DNA from: Streptomyces venezuelae
Lineage (GTDB): Bacteria; Actinomycetota; Actinomycetes; Streptomycetales; Streptomycetaceae
Direction of reading: 5' to 3'
Length of the DNA stretch: 64,000 nt
Assembly (NCBI RefSeq): GCF_008642275.1
Contig: NZ_CP029189.1
Span: 3,230,001 to 3,294,000 of the forward strand
In this document: piece by piece, positions 58,013 to 64,000 of the stretch
Layout of the letters: each line of letters begins with the position of its first letter
Numbering within the stretch: position 1 is the first letter of the stretch
Made by a program: the position numbers and the translations under genes
The notes under the pieces: model-generated
What the model was told of the DNA's origin: nothing
The model's input: the letters and a program-made list of their open reading frames with translations, nothing else
The model's database searches: none

Positions 58013-59275
58013 TCAGACTGCGGTCGGGAGCTTCGCGGTGAAGGCGGTCGGGACGCTGACCACGTCGTCGAAGCTCAGCTTGCCGGGGCCGAAGGCGTCG
58101 GCGGTCAGGGCCTTCTTCTTGCCCCCGGTGACCTGCCAGACGGTGTTGCTCTCCGGCGACAGCAGCAGCGTGCCGTCGGCAGGGGCGGCCTTGGCGGCGG
58201 CCGCCGTCAGCCACTGGCCCGGGGCCCCCTCCAGCGGACGCTTGTCGTAGCCGAAGCCGGTGAAGTCGGCGTAGGTCAGCGGGACGGCGACGCCGCCGGC
58301 CATGACGTACACGGTGGCGTCGGCGCCCGAGGCGTCCTTGACGACGGTGCCGTTCGGCACCTGGCGGGTGCCGGCCGCCTTCAGCCAGTCGGTCGGAACG
58401 CCCATCAGCGAGCGGGTGTCGTAGCCGTTCGCCGTCCACTCGGCGGCCGAGATGTGCAGCGCGGAGCCGTTGACCATCACGAAGCGGGCCGGGTCGCTGC
58501 CCGACTGGTCCATGACCACGCGGCCGCTGGTGATGGTGCGGTGGGCGGCGTCCTGCAGCCAGGCGGTCGGAACGCCCATGTCGGCGCGGGTGTTGTAGCC
58601 GTCCGCCGTCCAGTCGGCCGCGGAGATCAGCAGCGCCGCCCCGTCGACCACCACGTAGCGCTTGGCGCCGCCCGCCTGGTCGTGGACCACCGTACCGGCC
58701 GGGGGCGAGCTCGGCAGGCCGTTGAACGCCGCGTTGTCCACGAGCACGATCTTGCTCAGGTCGTAGTGGCCGGGCGTGACGTCGGAGGCCGCCACCGGGA
58801 TGCCCGCCCCGGAGATCATCACCTTCACGGCCGCACCGTTCGGCGACTTCACCAGCGTCCCGGCAGGCAGCGAGGCCGGGTCCGGGTAGGAGGGGGCGGT
58901 GGGGTACGGGTTCGCGCGGTCGGCGCCGAGGCCGGCCGCTGCGCCGCAGGAGGGCCAGGCACCCTGCCCCTGGCCCGCAAGGATCTTCTCGCCCGTCAGG
59001 ATCTGCTGCTGCTTCGTCGCCTGGTCGGGGCGGGAGGCGTACTGCGTACCGCCGAAGGCGCGCCAGGTCGACATCGAGATCTGGAGTCCGCCGTAGTAGC
59101 CGTTGCCGGTGTTGATGCTCCAGTTGCCGCTGGCCTCGCACTGGGCGACCTTGTCCCACGTCGAGACGGAGGCGGCCGAGGCTTCGGTGCCGGTGAGCAG
59201 CGGGGCTGCGAGGGCGAGGAGGGCGGTGGCGGTGGCGGCGAGTGCGGACTTCTGGCGGGCGGCTGCGGAGCGCAT
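58013..59275 (-). CDS. Resuscitation-promoting-factor-type transglycosylase with repeat tail
   Basis: 420 residues. A signal peptide (RQKSALAATATALLALAAPLL) is followed by an Rpf lysozyme-like domain (about 38-115) with the catalytic Glu at 47 (WDKVAQCEASGNWSINTGNGYYGGLQIS). Five repeats of about 55 residues follow to the C-terminus, shared with the CHAP protein at 59405. Each repeat has a GT(V/L)V start, a YVM/V-x-x-G strand and, in the central ones, W-T-A-x-GY-N-T-R and MGVP-x-x-WL. It cleaves peptidoglycan during growth resumption. ATG 59275 gives the full signal peptide. Confidence 0.9.
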   Translation of the reverse strand: MRSAAARQKSALAATATALLALAAPLLTGTEASAASVSTWDKVAQCEASGNWSINTGNGYYGGLQISMSTWRAFGGTQYASRPDQATKQQQILTGEKILAGQGQGAWPSCGAAAGLGADRANPYPTAPSYPDPASLPAGTLVKSPNGAAVKVMISGAGIPVAASDVTPGHYDLSKIVLVDNAAFNGLPSSPPAGTVVHDQAGGAKRYVVVDGAALLISAADWTADGYNTRADMGVPTAWLQDAAHRTITSGRVVMDQSGSDPARFVMVNGSALHISAAEWTANGYDTRSLMGVPTDWLKAAGTRQVPNGTVVKDASGADATVYVMAGGVAVPLTYADFTGFGYDKRPLEGAPGQWLTAAAAKAAPADGTLLLSPESNTVWQVTGGKKKALTADAFGPGKLSFDDVVSVPTAFTAKLPTAV

Positions 59276-59321
59276 GGAGGTGTCCTTCGGGCGGCAGGTT
59301 CGGGAGTCGGCGTGGGGCGCG

Positions 59322-59367
59322 GCACACCCCACCGCCCGGCCGGTGGGGACCGGGCGGTGGGGTGTGC
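59322..59367. terminator. Perfect 18-bp hairpin between the two wall-hydrolase genes
   Basis: GCACACCCCACCGCCCGG (59322-59339) pairs exactly with 59350-59367, loop 10 nt. It lies after the CHAP gene stop and before the Rpf start on the same strand, so it would separate the two transcripts or attenuate read-through into the Rpf gene. Confidence 0.8.
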
Positions 59368-59404
59368 TCAGGCGGCGATCAGGCTGCGATCAGCCGGGAG
59401 TTGC

Positions 59405-61042
59405 TCAACCGGTGATGGTCGGGAGCTTCGCGGTGAAGGCGGTCGGGACGCTGACCACGTCGTCGAAGCTCAGCTTGCCGGGGCCGAAGGCGTCGGCGGT
59501 CAGGGCCTTCTTCTTGCCCCCGGTGACCTGCCAGACGGTGTTGCTGTCGGGCGACAGGAGCATGGTGCCGTCGGCCGGGGTGGCCTTCGCCGCGGCCGTC
59601 TTCAGCCACTCGCCCGGGGCGCCCTCCAGCGGACGCTTGTCGTGGCCGAGGCCCGTGAAGTCGGCGTAGGTCAGCGGGACGGCGACGCCGCCGGCCATGA
59701 CGTACACGGTGGCGTCGGCGCCCGAGGCGTCCTTGACGACGGTGCCGTTCGCCACCTGCTTGGCGACCGTGGAGCCCAGCCACTCACCCGGTGCGCCCAT
59801 CAGGGAGCGGAGGTTGTAGCCGTTCGCGGTCCACTCCGCGCCGGAGATGTGCACGGCCGCGCCGCCCAGCATCACGTAGCGGTTGATGTCGGTGCCCGAC
59901 TGGTCCATGAGGACGGTGCCGGTCGGCGGGGTCTTGGCGACGGCGGCCTTGAGCCACTGGCCCGGGACGCCCATGAGCATCTGGGTGTTGTAGTCGTCGG
60001 CGGTCCACTCGGAGCCCGAGATGTGCAGCGCCGCACCGTCCACCATCACGTAGCGGCCGGGGTCCGTACCCGTCTGGTCCATCACGACCGTGCCGGTGGG
60101 CACGGTGCGCTGGGAGGCGGCCTGCAGCCAGGCGGTCGGAACACCCATGTCGGCGCGGGTGTTGTAGCCCGCCGCGACCCAGTCCTCGCCGCCGATCAGC
60201 AGCGCCGCGTTGTCGATGACCACGTAGCGCTTGGCACCGCCCGCCTGGTCGTGGACCACCGTGCCGGCCGGAGGCGCGCTCGGCAGGGACCGGAAGGCGG
60301 TGTCGTCGATCAGCACGATCTTGCTGAGGTCGTACTTGTCCGGGGTGACGTCGGAGGCAGCCACCGGAACGCCGGATCCGGCGATCATCACCTTCACGTC
60401 CGCGCCGTTCGGCGACTTCACGAGCGTCCCGGCGGGCAGCGAGGCCGGGTTGGGGTACGAGGGGGTGTTGCTGCCGGCCGGGGAGATGTAGCCACTGATC
60501 GACTGGCCCCAGGGGGACTGGCCCACGCGCCACTTGGTGGTGGAGTTGGTGGAGACGTGGCCCGGGTAACCGCCCTGGTTGCCGCCGGTGATGGTGACCG
60601 TGTCGCCGGAGACTCCGGTGACCACGGCAACGTGGTCGGCGTAGCTGCCGCCGTTGTAGTTGTAGACGACGGCATCGCCGACGTGCGGGGTGTTCGACAG
60701 CGTGCCGTACTTCTTGCCGTAGTCGATGAAGCTGGCCGCTCTGTCGTCCAGGGTGCCCAGGCCCGTGACCCCGTTGCGGGCCCAGACCCAGCCGGCGAAG
60801 TCGGCGCACCAGGCGTGGGTGCGGGTGGTGCCGCCGGTGCAGCTGCTGGACTGGTTGGGACCGCCGACGTAACCGCCGTGAGCGCAGTAGGAGTTGCCGT
60901 TCTCGGCGCGGGCCGTGGCCGCTATGCCGTCGGTGAGCGGCGAGGCGCTGGCCGGGGTGACGGAGGCCGTGGCGAGTACGGAGACCGCGAGGGTGGAGGC
61001 GGAGACGAGGCGGATCGCGGTGGTCTTGATGGACTTGGACAT
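59405..61042 (-). CDS. Secreted CHAP-domain amidase/endopeptidase with repeat tail
   Basis: 545 residues. The signal peptide ends near ATASVTPASA. A CHAP domain (about 55-165) follows with catalytic Cys79 (HAWCADFAGWVW) and His137 (YADHVAVVTGV). Six to seven repeats of the same 55-residue type as in the Rpf protein follow. The last ~110 residues (from DASGADATVYVMAGGVAVPL) are almost identical to the Rpf tail. It likely cuts peptidoglycan stem or cross-bridge. ATG 61042 with GGAG 8 nt upstream. Confidence 0.9.
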   Translation of the reverse strand: MSKSIKTTAIRLVSASTLAVSVLATASVTPASASPLTDGIAATARAENGNSYCAHGGYVGGPNQSSSCTGGTTRTHAWCADFAGWVWARNGVTGLGTLDDRAASFIDYGKKYGTLSNTPHVGDAVVYNYNGGSYADHVAVVTGVSGDTVTITGGNQGGYPGHVSTNSTTKWRVGQSPWGQSISGYISPAGSNTPSYPNPASLPAGTLVKSPNGADVKVMIAGSGVPVAASDVTPDKYDLSKIVLIDDTAFRSLPSAPPAGTVVHDQAGGAKRYVVIDNAALLIGGEDWVAAGYNTRADMGVPTAWLQAASQRTVPTGTVVMDQTGTDPGRYVMVDGAALHISGSEWTADDYNTQMLMGVPGQWLKAAVAKTPPTGTVLMDQSGTDINRYVMLGGAAVHISGAEWTANGYNLRSLMGAPGEWLGSTVAKQVANGTVVKDASGADATVYVMAGGVAVPLTYADFTGLGHDKRPLEGAPGEWLKTAAAKATPADGTMLLSPDSNTVWQVTGGKKKALTADAFGPGKLSFDDVVSVPTAFTAKLPTITG

Positions 61043-61342
61043 GACAAGGCTCCGGGAGTGTGAAAGAGGTTCGGGTGAGTGCTGCGGCGGGCCGCAGACT
61101 GGCCTGATCGAGGCCGGAAGACTGTGGGCGCATGTCGTGGGACGCGGACGGCTGCCCTGCAGGAGCAGCTGTCGGACGGGGCACACGGGGGCGCGGGGCA
61201 CACGGAGGCGCGGGGCGCGCGCTGCGACGCGGTGTGATGCGGTGTGATGCAGTGGGATGCAGTGGGATGCGCGGTCAGGGCCGGCTCTCAGCGGGCACGG
61301 CGGTCACAGGGGGACCGGCGGCCGGCGAGGCGGGCGGCCCGG
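61043..61342. promoter_or_regulatory. CHAP-gene upstream region with helix-phased repeats
   Basis: About 300 bp. Four 10-bp repeats (GGTGTGATGC twice, then AGTGGGATGC twice) occupy 61231-61270, exactly one helical turn apart. GGCACACGG-type 17-bp repeats lie at 61180-61210. Small hairpins CTGCGG/CCGCAG and GGCCT/AGGCC (61082-61120) lie in the presumed 5' leader. No c-di-AMP riboswitch core is recognised. Confidence 0.55.
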
Positions 61343-61546
61343 CTACTCCCAGACGGTGGTGAGCTTCCCCGCCGGGGCGGTCTCCCAGACGGTGGTGAAC
61401 TTCCCCGCCGGGGCGGTCTCCCACGCGGTGGTGGCGGTGGTGCGGGTGTACTGGTCGGCGCCGGTGTGGCCGGCCAGGACCGCGGTGAAGGCGGCGAGGG
61501 CGAGGGTGCTGACCGCGGCGGCCCGGGTGAGGCGGGTGCGAAGCAT
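61343..61546 (-). CDS. Small secreted peptide with TVWETAPAGK repeats
   Basis: 67 residues. Signal peptide MLRTRLTRAAAVSTLALAAFTAVLA, then about 40 residues ending in a 12-residue repeat: TTAWETAPAGKF, TTVWETAPAGKL, TTVWE-stop. AAGGA before the ATG at 61546 gives a normal start. The DNA repeat period is 36 bp. No Cys. The mature part would be a short exported Trp-rich peptide. Small secreted peptides ending in a (T/D)TVW motif are, as far as I recall, found beside TrmB/LuxR-type regulators in Streptomyces; here such a regulator is 0.7 kb away. Roles as signal, ligand or wall component are all open. Confidence 0.78.
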   Translation of the reverse strand: MLRTRLTRAAAVSTLALAAFTAVLAGHTGADQYTRTTATTAWETAPAGKFTTVWETAPAGKLTTVWE

Positions 61547-61680
61547 GGCAGTGATCCTTTGCGATGGCTGGAGTGAAGCGGTGACCTTCCGGATCCACGT
61601 CCCGCGGTGACGTCTTCTCCGGTTTCGCCTGCCGGGTCCTTGTGCTGTTCCCTGCTGGCAATCACTAGCTTCGCCGCAGC

Positions 61681-62061
61681 TCAGCGCGGGTGGAAGGGCA
61701 TCCGGCTGGACGGAATCGGTCCTGGACGATTCCGTCCATCGAGTCCGGAAGCGGCCGTCAGGAGACGCTCGTAGTACGGAGCGACCAGAGGGGCGCGAGC
61801 GCGCGTGGCCGTCCAGCCGCGCAGCGCCGGCAGCACGTCGAGGGCGCGTCGGCAGAGGGCCTCCGTACGCCGCTCCGCCTCGCCCAGGCTCCCGGCGAGC
61901 AGGTAGACCCCGAGCACCGGGTCGGGCTCGGCCCGCAGGTGCGCGAAGACGTGCTCCACGGGGCTGTCGGGGTGCACCAGAGCCCGGACGAGCTCGGCGA
62001 TGTGCGAGGGGAGCCGGTCATCGGCCGAAGGCGCCCGGAGCGCGGTGTGGATGAGATACAT
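61681..62061 (-). CDS. 126-residue protein of unknown function
   Basis: 126 residues from MYLIHTALRAPSADDRLPSHIAELV (ATG 62061). HPDSPVEHVFAHLRAEPDPVLGVYLLAGSL and ALCRRALDVLPALRGWTATRAR read as helices. No signal peptide. Members of this group sit next to small-peptide or regulator genes in Streptomyces in my memory, but I cannot name the family. It is divergent from the TrmB/LuxR regulator with a 156-bp gap. GGACGGAATCG (61708-61718) and its complement 61727-61737 form a perfect 11-bp inverted repeat inside its coding end, resembling a word in that promoter gap. Confidence 0.7.
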   Translation of the reverse strand: MYLIHTALRAPSADDRLPSHIAELVRALVHPDSPVEHVFAHLRAEPDPVLGVYLLAGSLGEAERRTEALCRRALDVLPALRGWTATRARAPLVAPYYERLLTAASGLDGRNRPGPIPSSRMPFHPR

Positions 62062-62217
62062 GTGCTCAACTCTTCCGAGCGGGCGAGCGTGAACAAAGCA
62101 CACCAAGCTGGACGGTTCGGTCCGTGGCCGGAAGCGTCCACGAGCTGGTCGCACCCGTCGCCACGTGCAACCATTCGGTTACCTTGATCGATAAGGGCTC
62201 ACACGGGGGGAACCGCT
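62062..62217. promoter_or_regulatory. Divergent promoter gap, 126-residue protein / TrmB-LuxR regulator
   Basis: AGCTGGACGGTTCGGTCCG (62106-62124) resembles GGCTGGACGGAATCGGTCC at 61704-61722. Both contain GGACGG and CGGTCC halves. Lower-GC stretches (TTCGGTTACCTTGATCGATA, near 62174) are plausible -35/-10 material for the regulator. GGGGGG at 62205-62210 is its ribosome-binding site. Confidence 0.4.
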
Positions 62218-63216
62218 GTGCTCGCCACTCTCGGCCTCGATGCCACAGCAGAGGCTGTTTACCGCGCCATGCTCGCGTACCCGCAGGAGGGCGTGAGCGG
62301 CCTTGCCAAGCGCCTCGGCGTGCCCGAGGCGGACATCAGGCACAGCCTGGAAATACTCAGCGAACTCGCTCTGGTCCGGCCGTCCTACGAACGCGAGGGC
62401 CGGCTGCACGCGGTCTCGCCCGAGGTCGGCATGGAAGTCCTCATGGCCCGCCAGCAGGCCGAACTCGCCGCCCAGCAGCTGCGCATCGAGGCCTCTCGCG
62501 CCGCCGCCACCCAGCTCATCGCCGAGTTCGCCGACCTGACCCCCAGCGCCTCCAGCCCCGGCGTGGATCAGCTGCTGGGCCTCGACGCGATCCGGGACCG
62601 GATCGCGTCGCTGGCCCGTGACGTCCGCACCGAGCTGATGACCTTCGCACCCGGTGGCGGCCACCGCCCCGAGAGCCTGGAAGCCTCCAAGCCCAACGAC
62701 CTCGCCCTGCTGGGCCGCGGGGTACGGATGCGCTCCCTCTTCCTGAACAGCGTGCGCAACAGCCAGACCACCGTGGCCTACGCGGCCTGGCTCGGCGAAC
62801 TCGGCGGCGAGGTGCGGACCGCGCCGGAGCTGCCCACCCGACTGATGATCTTCGACCGGTCGACGGCCGTCATCCCGGTCAGCAGCGACGACAGCGCGGC
62901 CGGCGCGGTGGTCCTGACCGGGCAGGGCACCCTGACCGCACTGTGCGCACTCTTCGAAACCGTGTGGACCGCCGCCCGCCCGCTGAGCACCGCGGAGACC
63001 TCTCGGGACGAGGGCGGCCTCAGCGCCCAGGAGAACACCGTCATCCGGCTCCTCGCGCAGGGCATGACCGACGAGGCCATCGCCAAGCGCTTGGCCGTCT
63101 CCCCCCGCACCGCGCGCCGGCTGGCCACCGATCTGATGGAACGCCTGAATGCCCGCAGCCGCTTCGAGTTCGGCGTACGGGCGGTCCAGCGCGGCTGGCT
63201 CCCGGGCGCCGACTAG
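62218..63216 (+). CDS. TrmB-like/LuxR-type transcriptional regulator
   Basis: 332 residues with two DNA-binding regions. The N-terminal winged-HTH of the TrmB kind is about 1-70 (DATAEAVYRAMLAYPQEGVSGLAKRLGVPEADIRHSLEIL). The C-terminal LuxR/FixJ HTH is about 263-320 (LSAQENTVIRLLAQGMTDEAIAKRLAVSPRTARRLATDLM). The middle (about 110-245) resembles the sensor of these actinobacterial regulators, containing MTFAPGGGHRPESLEASKPNDLALLGRGVRMRSLF. GTG 62218. It is the presumed regulator of the peptide locus and perhaps of the wall hydrolases. Confidence 0.88.
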   Translation: MLATLGLDATAEAVYRAMLAYPQEGVSGLAKRLGVPEADIRHSLEILSELALVRPSYEREGRLHAVSPEVGMEVLMARQQAELAAQQLRIEASRAAATQLIAEFADLTPSASSPGVDQLLGLDAIRDRIASLARDVRTELMTFAPGGGHRPESLEASKPNDLALLGRGVRMRSLFLNSVRNSQTTVAYAAWLGELGGEVRTAPELPTRLMIFDRSTAVIPVSSDDSAAGAVVLTGQGTLTALCALFETVWTAARPLSTAETSRDEGGLSAQENTVIRLLAQGMTDEAIAKRLAVSPRTARRLATDLMERLNARSRFEFGVRAVQRGWLPGAD

Positions 63217-63267
63217 TCTGCCCGGCCTCCGCGGGCCGGGCAGCGGGCTGAGGGCGCTCGCGCCGGG

Positions 63268-63786
63268 TCAGCCTGCGGCAAGGACGGCGAGGACGGAGAT
63301 GGAGCCCGCGAAGACGACGACGTGCCGCAGGTTCTGGAGGTAGGGCATGACCCAGCGGGGGAAGCCCTTCTCTGCGGCAGCGAGCATGGACCTGACGTCG
63401 ATGCGCTGCAGTTCGGCGTCGCCGGACCTGGCGAAGGCGGCGGTCACGGACGGCACGGCGGTCAGGTTCGAGTAGAGGATCACGCAGTTCACGAGGATGA
63501 CGAGCGGCTGGACGACCCAGGACACCGTCCCGCTCCACGAGCTCCCGGCGATCGAGAGCAGGGCGGGCAGCACCAGCGCCGCGGCGATCCCGACGGGGGC
63601 CCAGGTCTCGTGCCCGCCGGCGTCGAGCCGCATGCCGTTCTCGGCCATGACGGTGCTGCGCACCCCCTGCCGTCCCAACTCCGCCTCGACGGAGGCCTGG
63701 GCGCGGGCGCCGTAGCGGCTGCGGACGACGGGGATGCTCAGGAACGCGACGGCGATCAGGAGCTGCAGGGCGGCGACGGCGTCCAT
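63268..63786 (-). CDS. Four-helix membrane protein of unknown function
   Basis: 172 residues. Helices: LLIAVAFLSIPVV (N-terminal), VGIAAALVLPALLSIAG, VVQPLVILVNCVILYSNL and VVVFAGSISVLAVLA (C-terminal). A 40-residue basic/acidic loop follows the first helix. No family recognised. ATG 63786 with GAGG (within AACGAGGTACCCCG) about 7 nt upstream. The preceding plus-strand regulator converges on it. Confidence 0.72.
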   Translation of the reverse strand: MDAVAALQLLIAVAFLSIPVVRSRYGARAQASVEAELGRQGVRSTVMAENGMRLDAGGHETWAPVGIAAALVLPALLSIAGSSWSGTVSWVVQPLVILVNCVILYSNLTAVPSVTAAFARSGDAELQRIDVRSMLAAAEKGFPRWVMPYLQNLRHVVVFAGSISVLAVLAAG

Positions 63787-63934
63787 CGGGGTACCTCGTT
63801 TCTCGGTGCTTGCCTGGCGACACCGTCACCATCGAGCCGCCCCCTGACAGCCCCCGAACAGCCCGCTGACAGACCGCTGACACGCTCCCCGGCACCCGGG
63901 CCCGGTCGGGGCCACGGGCCGGTCCGCCGGGTGG

Positions 63935-64000
63935 TCAGGGGGCGCTGGCCTTGATGCCGTCGAGGAAGGGCTCCAGGACCTCGCGCCAGGCCGTCGGCTG
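63935..64000 (-). CDS. 3' end of a gene cut by the window edge
   Basis: Twenty-one codons and a TGA are visible on the minus strand, reading QPTAWREVLEPFLDGIKAS plus AP. The helical AWREVLEPFLDGIKA tail could belong to a regulator or hydrolase, but too little is present to say. Codon bias supports coding. Confidence 0.5.
   Translation of the reverse strand, partial: QPTAWREVLEPFLDGIKASAP

Noticed and set aside
59276..59404. c-di-AMP (ydaO) riboswitch upstream of the Rpf gene
   Set aside because: Rpf-type genes of Streptomyces often have one, but the gap here is 129 bp, mostly a terminator hairpin, and the conserved ydaO core is not recognisable here or before the CHAP gene.

Overview
The window is high-GC actinobacterial chromosome and almost certainly Streptomyces. 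Evidence: strong third-position GC bias, many GTG starts, start codons with a TANNNT box 6-8 nt upstream (leaderless mRNAs), a rare TTA codon in a regulator, an NsdA-type regulator, mycothiol-linked (MDMPI) and F420-linked protein families, and Ser/Thr-kinase/PQQ-repeat fusions. No rRNA, tRNA, CRISPR array, transposase or integrase was seen.

Layout. 0.1-4.2 kb: two small-peptide/methyltransferase loci, one a peptide with three LDNHASG repeats next to a class I methyltransferase, the other a 50-residue peptide upstream of a PIMT-like methyltransferase and divergent from a TTA-containing XRE regulator. 4.2-4.6 kb: a decayed gene, then a lone Uma2-family protein. 5.2-43.5 kb: a large catabolic island for CoA-activated lipid or alicyclic (steroid/terpenoid-like) substrates. 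It holds a FadD3-like CoA ligase, two Ltp/thiolase-like proteins, two DUF35 proteins, four acyl-CoA dehydrogenase subunits (two of each type), two enoyl-CoA hydratases, a 17beta-HSD4-like SDR, a zinc alcohol dehydrogenase, a flavin reductase, a flavin monooxygenase, an ADP-forming acyl-CoA ligase fusion, an amidohydrolase, a cyclase-type hydrolase and a second AMP-forming ligase. Housekeeping or unrelated genes (cyclophilin, kinase, VOC proteins, DD-carboxypeptidase) are interspersed.

The island is tied together by a repeated operator-like palindrome, CTGAC-N5-GTCAG. Ten good copies lie only in the promoter gaps of these catabolic genes. A TetR-family gene at 15018 is the best candidate regulator; a degenerate copy overlaps its own start codon.

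43.7-47 kb: a toxin-antitoxin-like pair, a third copy of a ~340 bp structured repeat (two inverted copies are at 19.3 and 20.1 kb), and an ECF-like sigma factor with a zinc-finger/MDMPI anti-sigma candidate. 47-58 kb: EF-hand protein, purU, a substrate-binding lipoprotein, a repeat-rich membrane protein, an NsdA-like regulator, a prim-pol-type protein and an ABC exporter.

58-64 kb: two secreted wall hydrolases with different catalytic heads (Rpf-type and CHAP) and the same repeat tail; a small secreted peptide with TVWETAPAGK repeats; a 126-residue protein; and a divergent TrmB/LuxR-type regulator. This last group looks like a little-described peptide/regulator locus. The window ends inside a minus-strand gene.
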